In this document: piece after piece, positions 1 to 6,581 of the stretch
Layout of the letters: every line of letters starts with the position of its first letter
Position numbering within the stretch: position 1 is the stretch's first letter
Origin: Planctomycetota bacterium
GTDB lineage: Bacteria > Planctomycetota > Planctomycetia > Pirellulales > Pirellulaceae
Direction: 5' to 3'
DNA: 7,794 bases
Assembly: GCA_024274855.1 (NCBI GenBank)
Contig: JAJSAJ010000161.1
Span: forward strand, 1 to 7,794
The notes under the pieces: generated by a model
What the model saw: the letters and a program-made list of their open reading frames with translations, nothing else
What the model was told of the DNA's origin: nothing
Databases searched by the model: none
Position numbers and translations under genes: made by a program

Positions 1-1
1 C

Positions 2-3000
2 CTCGATTTCGTCGGGTTCCAAGCTGGAGACCGACTGGTATTCACGATCGACGTTGACGAAGTGGAGTATTGGGACTCCAGCGAAACCGACTTCCAGTTG
101 ATCAATGACGGATTCGACCCGATCACGTCCGGTGTCGAGTTCCAGGGCTCACAACTGACGGCCGAATTCGCCGCGCCCAATTATTTCGACGCGAACGGTT
201 CCGGCCTCTTTTGGAATCGCTATGACGGCGAGTTGGCGGCCAGCCGCTTGACGCTGCCGGCGGATAATACTGGAGGGTTGCGTGACCGTTCAACAGGCGC
301 TTTCCTAAACGCCCAGCAGGAAGTCAACCCAGTCGAAATCAGTGGATATGTCTACGTTGACTACGATAATGACGGAGTTCGCGATGCCGGCGAAACGGGG
401 ATCGGTGGCGTCCCGGTTCATGTGATCCCAGTAGACACGATCGAGCCCCAACAGGTGCGTATTGTCAACACGGACGCCGACGGTTTTTACGAGGCGACCG
501 GTTTGATGCCAGGCAGTTACCGAGTCGTGGAAGCAGCACAACCGAGCGACTATCTGGACGGCCTGGACGCAGCGGGAACCGTCAACGGAGTCCCCACGGG
601 ACAGGCCATGAATCCCGGCGACCAAATCGAGGACATCGTTCTGGCGGGTGGAACACAAGGTATCGAATACAACTTTGGTGAGATCGAACCCACGTCGATC
701 GAAGGTAACGTACACCTTTCCGACGCGGATGGAAACTGTTGGCACTATTACGGAACGACAACGCCGCTGCCGGACGTTAAGGTCCAGTTACTCGACACCC
801 AGGGCAGCGTGATCGGCGAAACGCGAACGGATGCGAAGGGACATTACCGTTTCGATAACCTCCCACCGGGAACCTATTCTGTTCTGGAATGGACACCACC
901 CGGCCTGATTGACGCGGGCGCTCAGGCGGGTCGCGTCGGGACCGAGATACGAGGGCAGGTTGTCGACGAGAACACAATTCTCGGGGTGCAACTGCTGCCC
1001 GGCGATCATGGTCGACAGTACGATTTTTGCGAGCACCTTCCTGCGTCGGTCTCGGGATATGTCTATCACGACAGTGACAATGACGGAGTACGCGACCTCT
1101 CCGAGACACCGATTCCCGATACGCTTGTCACGTTGGTCGACCAAGATGGAAGCCACGTCGGTTCGACCACCACCGATTCCAATGGGCACTATCTCTTTAC
1201 CGGTCTATCCGCCGGGACCTACACGCTGCTTGAAACCCAACCAACCAACTGGCTTGACGGCAAGGAGAGTGTCGGACAAGTTGATGGCTCGACCATGGGA
1301 CAACGGGCCGCAAACGACACGCTCGGCGACGTGACATTGCGGTGGGGTTCCGAGGGAGTCGAATACAACTTCGGCGAATTATTGCCGGGCAGTATTGCCG
1401 GCCGCGTGCATGTCGACCTGGATCACGACGGCATCAAGGATCCCAATGAACGGCCGCTTCACGACGTGACGATTGAATTGCTCGACGCGAATGGCCAGCT
1501 GCAGGCAACAACACAAACCGATCAGGATGGACGATATCGTTTCGATGATCTGGAGCCTGGCCAATACCGCGTCCACGAACTGCAGCCGGAGGGCTATTTC
1601 CAAGGATCGCATCACGCAGGTTCCAACGGCGGTGATGATTCGGTCGTCGACCTGGTGACCGCAATCCCAATCGGCTCGGGACAGGATCTGGTCAATTATG
1701 ATTTTTGGGAAATTCCTCCGGGCTCGATCGCCGGAATCGTCTATGTCGATCCGAACCAGGACGAAACCTGGCAGTCGAGCGAACGGCTGTTGACCGGCGT
1801 CGAAATCCAGTTGCTCGACCCGTCTGGAAAGGTGGTTGCCACCGCAACAACCGATGAAAACGGCCACTATGAATTCGGCAACTTGTGTCCCGGTCAATAC
1901 GGGGTGCGTGAATTGCAACCCGCGGACTATCTGCACGGAGGCCAACAGGCCGGCTCGAACGGGGGTGACGACTCGGCCCGCGACCTGATCACATCGGTCG
2001 CCATCGGTGCCGGTCAGAACCTGGTTGAATACGATTTCTCCGAGCTGACGCCGGGATCGATCTCCGGGTATGTATTTCAAGACGGAGAAACCATTTGGAC
2101 CGTGGATGGCGAACCTCCAGTGAACCTCCAGGCGGTTCGCGACGGTCGTCGAACGTCCGACGACCATCCGATCGGGCAGGTGGTTCTGGAACTCCGAAAT
2201 GGCCTTACGGGTGAACCAATCATGGCCGACCAGGCTTTGGCAGGCACTTATCCCAGTGGACCGATTCGGACGGTGACCGACGCGAGTGGCTATTACCAAT
2301 TCGCCGGCTTGGCGCGAGGGAATTACGCCATCTATGAAGTTCAACCGGCCAACTACTTTGATGGCATCGATTCGCCCGGTTCGACCAGCGGTCTTGCGTT
2401 CAATGTGGGGCAACCTGTAAACCAGACGATACTACAAACCCTATCCAAGGACCCCCACAACGACGCGATTGTTCGCATTCCGCTGGCTGTCGGCCAGCAT
2501 TCGATGGAGAACAACTTCAGCGAGGTCCGTGTCAGTCGTATTACGATTCCGCCCCCTCCAACTCCACCGGTCCCTCCGCCCCCGTTGCCGCCCCCGATGG
2601 TCATTCCACCTCCCATGCCCATTCGGCAAACCCGTCCCGGCCAACCGACACTGCCGACTCCAATACCGACATACGGCACATCGTCGGGCCTGAAGATGAC
2701 ATGGCACTTGAGCATCATTGACGGCGGGTTGCCTCGCACGGTCGACCAGGATCCGCAGCCTCCGAGTTCCTGGTTTACCGTAGCCCACCTGAATCACACA
2801 CAATGGGTCTCCGTTTCGCTTGACGAAGGTCAGTGGGTGCTACCGGCGACCGACGTCCAGGCGACGGCCGTCCCGCGTCAAGAGGTGACATTTGGTTTTC
2901 CAGGCGCCATCCCGATCAGCGGCGACTTCAATGGGGATGGAATTTCGGAAATCGGCCTTTTCTACCAAGGTCAGTGGTTCGTCGATTTGAATGGCAACGG

Positions 3001-3661
3001 CCGGTGGGACGAAGAAGACCTTTGGGCACGACTCGGTGGCGAGACCGATCTGCCGGTCGTTGGCGACTGGGATGGGGACGGCAAAGACGACATCGGCATC
3101 TTTGGGCCGGAATGGCACGGCGATCGCCGCGCCATCAAGGCGGAGCCGGGCCTGCCTGACCCGGAAAATGTCCCCAAGGAAGCGCCGAAAAACCTCCCGC
3201 CACAGCCGGCCGAAGCAACCGACGGCCATCGTGTCCTGCAACGAAGCTCGGATGGCCATCCCCGACTCGACCTGATCGACCACGTCTTCGAGTTCGGTGT
3301 CGCCGAAGACATCCCCGTCTCGGGTGATTTCAATGGCGATGGCATCAGCACAATCGGCGTATTTCGCGGCGGCACCTGGTATCTCGACATGGACGGCGAT
3401 GGGCAGTTCACCGAACGGGATACGATTGTCCACTTTGGTGCACGGGATGACATCCCAGTCGTCGGCGATTTCAATGGCGACGGCACGGATAACGTCGGCA
3501 TTTATCGATTCGGGACATGGCATCTGGACACGGATGGCAACCGCCATCTCGATGCACATGATCGAGTCTTTCAGCGGGGCGGCGCGGACGACACGCCCGT
3601 CGTCGGCGATTGGGACGGCGACGGAATAGATGAGCCCGGATTGTATCGGGACGCAAGCTGA
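2..3661 (+). CDS. Large secreted SdrD/Cna-B-like and FG-GAP-like repeat protein (5' partial)
   Basis: The frame is open to the left edge, so the true start and any signal peptide lie upstream; GTG at 62 is internal. Residues below count from that GTG. Residues 1-92 form a leading region of no recognised family. Six beta-sandwich modules of the SdrD/Cna-B type follow (about 93-206, 213-323, 330-439, 445-549, 555-661, 667-822). They share openings such as SGYVYxDxDNDGVRD, a central TTDxNGHYxFxxLxPGxY and a closing EYNFGE-type strand. A proline-rich linker spans 829-867. The C-terminal part has five GDFNGDG/GDWDGDG motifs of FG-GAP/VCBS style (950-1195), with Asp spacing that suggests calcium binding. 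Such proteins are typically secreted and surface or matrix associated; that role here is inferred. No dockerin, LPXTG or C-terminal membrane segment is visible: it ends directly after the last GLYRDAS. Partner and exact function are unknown. Confidence 0.93.
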   Translation, partial: LDFVGFQAGDRLVFTIDVDEVEYWDSSETDFQLINDGFDPITSGVEFQGSQLTAEFAAPNYFDANGSGLFWNRYDGELAASRLTLPADNTGGLRDRSTGAFLNAQQEVNPVEISGYVYVDYDNDGVRDAGETGIGGVPVHVIPVDTIEPQQVRIVNTDADGFYEATGLMPGSYRVVEAAQPSDYLDGLDAAGTVNGVPTGQAMNPGDQIEDIVLAGGTQGIEYNFGEIEPTSIEGNVHLSDADGNCWHYYGTTTPLPDVKVQLLDTQGSVIGETRTDAKGHYRFDNLPPGTYSVLEWTPPGLIDAGAQAGRVGTEIRGQVVDENTILGVQLLPGDHGRQYDFCEHLPASVSGYVYHDSDNDGVRDLSETPIPDTLVTLVDQDGSHVGSTTTDSNGHYLFTGLSAGTYTLLETQPTNWLDGKESVGQVDGSTMGQRAANDTLGDVTLRWGSEGVEYNFGELLPGSIAGRVHVDLDHDGIKDPNERPLHDVTIELLDANGQLQATTQTDQDGRYRFDDLEPGQYRVHELQPEGYFQGSHHAGSNGGDDSVVDLVTAIPIGSGQDLVNYDFWEIPPGSIAGIVYVDPNQDETWQSSERLLTGVEIQLLDPSGKVVATATTDENGHYEFGNLCPGQYGVRELQPADYLHGGQQAGSNGGDDSARDLITSVAIGAGQNLVEYDFSELTPGSISGYVFQDGETIWTVDGEPPVNLQAVRDGRRTSDDHPIGQVVLELRNGLTGEPIMADQALAGTYPSGPIRTVTDASGYYQFAGLARGNYAIYEVQPANYFDGIDSPGSTSGLAFNVGQPVNQTILQTLSKDPHNDAIVRIPLAVGQHSMENNFSEVRVSRITIPPPPTPPVPPPPLPPPMVIPPPMPIRQTRPGQPTLPTPIPTYGTSSGLKMTWHLSIIDGGLPRTVDQDPQPPSSWFTVAHLNHTQWVSVSLDEGQWVLPATDVQATAVPRQEVTFGFPGAIPISGDFNGDGISEIGLFYQGQWFVDLNGNGRWDEEDLWARLGGETDLPVVGDWDGDGKDDIGIFGPEWHGDRRAIKAEPGLPDPENVPKEAPKNLPPQPAEATDGHRVLQRSSDGHPRLDLIDHVFEFGVAEDIPVSGDFNGDGISTIGVFRGGTWYLDMDGDGQFTERDTIVHFGARDDIPVVGDFNGDGTDNVGIYRFGTWHLDTDGNRHLDAHDRVFQRGGADDTPVVGDWDGDGIDEPGLYRDAS
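338..2527 (+). repeat. Six tandem SdrD/Cna-B-like beta-sandwich modules
   Basis: Protein-level tandem repeat inside the large secreted protein. Modules lie at about 338-679, 698-1030, 1049-1378, 1394-1708, 1724-2044 and 2060-2527. Modules 1 and 3 keep a full acidic opening (DNDGVRD) likely to bind calcium. Module 4 has a variant (DHDGIKD), module 5 is weaker (PNQDETW), and module 2 replaces it with a Cys/Trp/His/Tyr segment. Module 6 is the longest (about 156 residues), with extra loops near its start and end. Modules 4 and 5 share an AGSNGGDDS loop not seen in the others, so they are the closest pair. Their codons in this loop differ at many synonymous sites, which argues for an old duplication kept by selection. 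Confidence 0.85.
2546..2662 (+). other. Proline-rich linker coding segment
   Basis: Residues 829-867 of the large secreted protein are more than half proline, in runs such as PPPPTPPVPPPP, then PMVIPPPMP. It separates the beta-sandwich array from the C-terminal Asp/Gly repeats and probably forms an extended polyproline-II stalk. The runs of consecutive prolines would be expected to need elongation factor P for efficient translation. That is general knowledge of proline tracts, not something shown here. Confidence 0.8.
2909..3646 (+). repeat. Five FG-GAP-like GD(F/W)(N/D)GDG repeats, 47-residue period
   Basis: The motif (I/L/T)P(V/I)xGD(F/W)(N/D)GDGxxxxG(I/L/V)(F/Y) begins at residues 950, 997, 1084, 1131 and 1178 (nt 2909, 3050, 3311, 3452, 3593). 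Spacing is exactly 47 residues (141 nt) except between copies 2 and 3, which is 87. Between motifs, copies carry GxWxxDxxGxxxxxxxD. Together this resembles FG-GAP/VCBS beta-propeller blades with calcium-binding loops. The last copy stops after its first half, at the C terminus. Confidence 0.85.
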
Positions 3662-3663
3662 TC

Positions 3664-3716
3664 GCTAGTCGGGCTGTTACTTGTGATGACGTTCGCCGGG
3701 AGCAGATCCGACTGGC
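3664..3716. terminator. Possible bidirectional terminator or long-loop inverted repeat between convergent genes
   Basis: GCTAGTCGG (3664-3672) can pair with CCGACTGGC (3708-3716) over nine positions with one G-U wobble, leaving a 35-nt loop. It sits in the 73-nt gap between the stop of the large secreted protein (3661) and the stop of the convergent coiled-coil gene (3735), where a shared terminator would be expected. There is no T tract after either arm and the loop is long, so this is a weak call. Confidence 0.25.
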
Positions 3717-3734
3717 TTTCGTCGCGTTGTCACA

Positions 3735-3905
3735 TCAGGTTCCCTGCAGGGATCGAATTTCGGATTCCAGACTTGCAATATCCGATTCGAGTTGTTCCAC
3801 TTCGCCAGGCTCGTCATTCTGTCGCTTGGCGCCGGACAGTTGCTGACGTTTCTTCTGAATTCGCTGGCGAAGGACCTCGATCTTCTTCTTGATTTTTTTG
3901 TCCAC
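3735..3905 (-). CDS. Small charged coiled-coil protein (56 aa)
   Basis: I do not recognise a named family. The chosen start is GTG at 3905, because an AGGAGG lies upstream (3923-3918) and because longer in-frame starts (3983, 4004, 4097) lack such a site, the last one also running into the isomerase gene. The product has two predicted helices broken by NDEPGE at about residues 30-35. The first is strongly basic (DKKIKKKIEVLRQRIQKKR), the second strongly acidic (EVEQLESDIASLESEI). Both show heptad-like Leu/Ile spacing, which suits an antiparallel helical hairpin or coiled-coil dimer. There is no signal peptide or membrane segment, so it is probably cytoplasmic. It begins 112 nt after the isomerase stop on the same strand and may be co-transcribed or independent. 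Function unknown. Confidence 0.7.
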   Translation of the reverse strand: MDKKIKKKIEVLRQRIQKKRQQLSGAKRQNDEPGEVEQLESDIASLESEIRSLQGT

Positions 3906-3917
3906 GGTATTCGCGGG

Positions 3918-3923
3918 CCTCCT
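3918..3923 (-). promoter_or_regulatory. Shine-Dalgarno AGGAGG for the small coiled-coil gene
   Basis: The minus strand reads AGGAGG here, 12 nt before GTG at 3905. The spacing is somewhat longer than the usual 5-9 nt. No other in-frame start codon exists between the site and that GTG, so it decides the short form of the protein. Confidence 0.55.
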
Positions 3924-4017
3924 GGTTTTCTGGTCGCTGGAACCGTTGGGAACGGCGTGAGCCGCCAAGAACGACCGTCTCATTGTACACCAGGCGGCTG
4001 GCATCGTCCTGGCCTTC

Positions 4018-5475
4018 CTAGACAACGGCACATTCGAGACCGAGACTCTCCGCGATTCTTTCGATTGTTCCGGCCCGGTGGCCCACGCCCAACGCAAAGT
4101 GATGCGTCGGCCCTTCGGCCACCCAGCGTTTCAAGAAGGTACGCACGTCCGGCTGGAAGTAGCCTCGCGTGTTCGTGTTACCCGTGGGCGGAATCGGGCC
4201 GTGCACCGACTCTCCTTCGGCCACGACAAACTTGAACCGCCCGTCGTACGTGATGCCGATACTGAGCATTGTGATCGGCCCCTCCTTGATCTTGAATTCG
4301 ACGCTGGCGCCGGAGCCTGGTTTGCCATGGTACTTGAGCAGGCTGCGCAGCACGGGGCGTCCTTCGGCAATGTTGATGTGATGCGGCCCGTCGTGGCCGA
4401 CCAGCACGAATCCTTCACGGAAATCGATCGGGTGGAACTCGGCGAAACTGCCTCCCATGTCGAGCCGATCCATGATCAGCATGGCGATGCACGTCTTCAG
4501 GTCCGATTCGCCGCACATCGGGAACCCGGCCGCGGTGAGCAACGAGTTGCCCACGATCAGGTTGGTCACAAGCCGGCGCATCGGACTGTCGGGCTCCGCC
4601 TCGTAGTAGTAGGCCAGCCCGTCGAGTGCTTTCTCGTCAATGAACCTGTCCAGGGCAACCGCCACGCGGGCCGCCGTATGGAGGTCCTCGTCGGTCAGTT
4701 TGCGCGTGATCGGATCCGACTTGGGATCGGGCGTATCGAACATCTCCAGAATTTGGCCTTCCTTGGCGGTGATGGCCTCCTCGGGAACGGTTCGCTGCAG
4801 ACGCAATAGGTCTTCGGGCTCGGTTTGCACGATATGGCAGCCAAAGGCCGCGGTCAGGCCAGTCGGGTCGCAGTGCATGTCGAGCATCGACTCGAGCACA
4901 TGGCCGAAGTGCCCGATGCGTGCCCGGTGCAGATCGTGCAGGACCTTGGCAATGTCGCACCACTCGGCCAATTCAGCGTCGGCGACCGGGTCGTCGTCGA
5001 GCGTGCCCAGAATCACCGGCGGTGGCCTTTTACCCATACGGATCGCCACGCCAGTGAACTCAGGCACCGAACAGAAATCGTCGTTGCAAAGCTGCATATA
5101 GGTCGAGGCCCGCGAATAATCCAAAGCCGCCAGCGGCTGCAACGCCACCAGCACAATCGGTACATCCAGATCGCGTACCAGCACGCCGAAAGTGGAACTG
5201 GTGGCGTAGGTCAGCATGTCGCAGAAGATCAGGTCCAGATCAGCGGCTTTGAGTCTGGGCAGCAGAGCGTAGGCTCCCTCGGCATTGTCGATCAGCCCGA
5301 AATTGGTCACATCGACGTCGCATGACTGAACCTTGCCGACCAGCACGTCGAGCTTTCGGTGCAGCTCGTCCAGCAGACCATCGAACTGCGGCCAGTAATT
5401 GTAGTGACCGACACCAAAGATGCCGACATTTGCCGTGCGGGGTTTTCGTCTTGGTACGTGCATGCTTTTTCTCAT
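4018..5475 (-). CDS. L-fucose/L-arabinose isomerase family protein
   Basis: A 485-residue cytoplasmic enzyme of the AraA/FucI-like superfamily, which interconverts aldoses and ketoses using a divalent metal, usually Mn2+. The N-terminal part is the Rossmann-like substrate domain (about 15-200, opening NVGIFGVGHYNYW). The C-terminal part carries the active site. Compared from memory with E. coli AraA (Glu306, Glu333, His350, His450), equivalents are visible: Glu323 in CGESDLKT, Glu346 in SFAEFHP, His361 in VGHDGPHH and His459 in PTHHFALG. All four metal ligands are therefore present and the enzyme is probably active. Overall sequence is far from classical AraA, so the sugar cannot be named; I give no symbol. 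ATG at 5475 is preferred because it forms an ATGA overlap with the upstream ORF; ATG at 5463 (481 aa) is the alternative. Length fits the family (about 470-500 aa). Confidence 0.88.
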   Translation of the reverse strand: MRKSMHVPRRKPRTANVGIFGVGHYNYWPQFDGLLDELHRKLDVLVGKVQSCDVDVTNFGLIDNAEGAYALLPRLKAADLDLIFCDMLTYATSSTFGVLVRDLDVPIVLVALQPLAALDYSRASTYMQLCNDDFCSVPEFTGVAIRMGKRPPPVILGTLDDDPVADAELAEWCDIAKVLHDLHRARIGHFGHVLESMLDMHCDPTGLTAAFGCHIVQTEPEDLLRLQRTVPEEAITAKEGQILEMFDTPDPKSDPITRKLTDEDLHTAARVAVALDRFIDEKALDGLAYYYEAEPDSPMRRLVTNLIVGNSLLTAAGFPMCGESDLKTCIAMLIMDRLDMGGSFAEFHPIDFREGFVLVGHDGPHHINIAEGRPVLRSLLKYHGKPGSGASVEFKIKEGPITMLSIGITYDGRFKFVVAEGESVHGPIPPTGNTNTRGYFQPDVRTFLKRWVAEGPTHHFALGVGHRAGTIERIAESLGLECAVV

Positions 5476-5786
5476 GATTTGGCGGCCGATTGCGTCTTCG
5501 GCGGGACACCGAAAACCAGGCCTCGCAGTTGATAACTGGCCGGTGACGGAAAGAATCGGCTCGGAACGCCCCCCACAATCATAGTTGGGAAACAGGTGAG
5601 CGCTCCATACCACCAGTGCGGGATGTCAGTCAAAGTGAACACCAGTAGCAAGCTGAAGGCCGTGGCAAACAACGACACGCACCGTTCGTCATGCTGGAAA
5701 GCCCAACACGCTCCAACAATCTTGACGGCCATGCTCGCCCGAAACAATACGCTTGCCGCAAAAAACGAGAACAACTTGGCTGCCAC
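5472..5786 (-). CDS. Possible small membrane protein upstream of the isomerase
   Basis: Uncertain ORF of about 104 residues with three hydrophobic stretches: roughly 5-28 (from LFSFFAASVLF), 36-52 (CVSLFATAFSLLLVFTL) and 57-73 (HWWYGALTCFPTMIVGG). A polar, basic tail ends AAKS. Its TGA stop overlaps the isomerase ATG as ATGA (5475-5472), a typical translational-coupling arrangement. Against it: no good Shine-Dalgarno precedes any start. GTG at 5786 is only one option; ATG at 5732, GTG at 5816 and TTG at 5936 are in the same frame, the longer ones running through an intergenic palindrome. I do not recognise the family. If real, it could be an inner-membrane partner of the isomerase operon. It could also be a gene remnant or a chance ORF. 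Confidence 0.35.
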   Translation of the reverse strand: MAAKLFSFFAASVLFRASMAVKIVGACWAFQHDERCVSLFATAFSLLLVFTLTDIPHWWYGALTCFPTMIVGGVPSRFFPSPASYQLRGLVFGVPPKTQSAAKS

Positions 5787-6274
5787 GTCGCAAAGGGGCA
5801 AGGGGGCCTTGATCACAAGATGGTCCGGGTAGGTCCCGCTTGCCGAGCGGGACTTGGGATAATCCAAGATGCGGCAAGATGTCTGGAACTGCAGACGGGG
5901 ACCTGTTTGCCTGCTGCTGGACCAGCTTACGATCAAGGTCGGGCAAGGGGTTGCCGAAGAAGGGCTCTACGGCGACGCTACCGACTGGCACGCACGGCGG
6001 TAGAATGGGATACCACTGAAAGATTATCATCGTCGAGATGAGTATAAGCCATGATTTGTAGAATCAACCAGTTCGTGATGCTGATCGCGGTTGTGCTGAC
6101 AGGGAGCGAGACTGGTCGGCGCGAAACACTCACGATGGGGACCGACCGGGCCCACGCGGCACGTGACGTTCGGCAGGTCGGCCCCTTGGACAAATGGAAA
6201 GAACATAGAGAGGATGGCAAGGGCATCATCCTGGGTTATGCAAGTCCCCATCTAGCCTATCCAGGAGCTTCATG
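5787..6274. other. Intergenic spacer without a convincing gene
   Basis: Apart from the palindrome at 5831-5855, I see no supported gene in this stretch between the divergent isomerase cluster and the toxin-antitoxin operon. It should contain the promoter of the minus-strand cluster. A TATACT on the minus strand (6046-6041) with TTGATT 15 nt further upstream (6067-6062) is the best candidate, but the spacer is short. Short frames on both strands around 5978-6278 show no family resemblance and no consistent ribosome site. Confidence 0.5.
5831..5855. repeat. Perfect palindromic hairpin, REP-like
   Basis: GTCCCGCT (5833-5840) and AGCGGGAC (5846-5853) form a perfect 8-bp GC-rich stem around a 5-nt loop TGCCG. 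One wobble pair and one A-T pair extend it to 5831-5855. No T tract follows on either strand, so it is not a standard terminator. The compact hairpin in non-coding DNA looks like a dispersed extragenic palindrome. Only one copy is in this window, so dispersal is inferred. Confidence 0.5.
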
Positions 6275-6304
6275 TTGACAAATTAGTCTACAATTCTGTA
6301 TACT
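6275..6304 (+). promoter_or_regulatory. Sigma70-type promoter of the toxin-antitoxin operon
   Basis: A consensus -35 TTGACA (6275-6280) is followed after 18 nt by TATACT (6299-6304), one base from the -10 consensus. The antitoxin ATG begins 28 nt after the -10, leaving a short leader of about 20 nt. It is the strongest promoter-like sequence in the window and the local DNA is clearly more AT-rich than the surroundings. Confidence 0.75.
6285..6304. promoter_or_regulatory. Candidate antitoxin operator (inverted repeat over the -10)
   Basis: AGTCTACA (6285-6292) and TGTATACT (6297-6304) are inverted copies matching at 7 of 8 positions with a 4-nt centre ATTC. The right arm contains the -10 box. 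A second small inverted repeat, TTAC-gtgt-GTAA, follows at 6304-6315. Ribbon-helix-helix antitoxins commonly repress their own operon by binding such sites; that this one does so is inferred from position and symmetry. Confidence 0.5.
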
Positions 6305-6320
6305 TACGTGTGTAATCAAA

Positions 6321-6326
6321 GAGGAG
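6321..6326 (+). promoter_or_regulatory. Shine-Dalgarno GAGGAG deciding the antitoxin start
   Basis: GAGGAG directly abuts an in-frame ATG at 6327 but lies 6 nt before the next in-frame ATG at 6333. Only the second has normal spacing, so 6333 is taken as the start. Confidence 0.7.
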
Positions 6327-6332
6327 ATGCCC

Positions 6333-6581
6333 ATGAGCAGCACTACCGTTCGCGTCAGCGCACCCACCCACCAGATGCTTCGGGAACTTGCCGAGCAACT
6401 GGGCGAGTCCATGCAAGGAATCCTGGATCAGGCGATCGAGGACTACCGCCGGAAACGCCTCCTGGAGCAGGCCAATGCCGGCTACGCCGTGTTACGCGGT
6501 GACGCCGAGGCCTGGAAAGAGGAGATGGCAGAACGTGCCGATTGGGAGACCACCCTGCCTGATGGATTGGACGAGGCATGA
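6333..6581 (+). CDS. Ribbon-helix-helix antitoxin (MazE-like) of a type II TA system
   Basis: An 82-residue protein. Residues 2-44 fit a ribbon-helix-helix DNA-binding domain: a short strand STTVRVSAP, then helices from HQMLRELAEQLG and MQGILDQAIEDYRR. The C-terminal part (about 51-82) is acidic and Trp-containing: YAVLRGDAEAWKEE, then ERADWETTLPDGLDEA. This matches the toxin-binding tail commonly seen in antitoxins paired with MazF. It should neutralise the downstream toxin and, as dimers, repress its own promoter at the inverted repeat over the -10. It is the first gene of a two-gene operon; its TGA overlaps the toxin ATG as ATGA, so the two are translationally coupled. The family call is firm; a specific named antitoxin is not assigned. 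Confidence 0.88.
   Translation: MSSTTVRVSAPTHQMLRELAEQLGESMQGILDQAIEDYRRKRLLEQANAGYAVLRGDAEAWKEEMAERADWETTLPDGLDEA

Noticed and set aside
1379..2413. A 344-codon open frame on the minus strand opposite the beta-sandwich modules
   Set aside because: It mirrors the repeat structure of the plus-strand gene, as expected when a GC-rich coding strand avoids certain codons. It has no family resemblance of its own.
2353..2739. A glycine-rich minus-strand frame (runs such as GGGNGGGGTGG)
   Set aside because: It is the exact antisense of the proline-rich linker (CCN codons read backwards as NGG).
2840..3559. A 239-codon minus-strand frame opposite the Asp/Gly repeats
   Set aside because: Repetitive only because the sense strand is repetitive; no independent domain or ribosome site.
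3906..4097. A longer version of the small coiled-coil protein starting at 4097, 4004 or 3983
   Set aside because: The added N-terminal residues look non-coding, the longest form overlaps the isomerase 3' end, and the only good ribosome site lies just before GTG 3905.
4078..4809. A 243-codon plus-strand frame inside the isomerase gene
   Set aside because: Antisense shadow of a well-supported enzyme; no recognisable family.
6041..6067. Minus-strand promoter for the isomerase cluster (TTGATT / TATACT)
   Set aside because: The spacer is only 15 nt and the site is more than 250 nt from the first plausible start, so it is not called as a feature.
6051..6278. A 75-codon plus-strand frame beginning with a hydrophobic, signal-like stretch (MICRINQFVMLIAVVL)
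   Set aside because: Only the first part looks like a signal peptide. The rest has no recognisable content, the ribosome site is poor, and the end runs into the toxin-antitoxin promoter.
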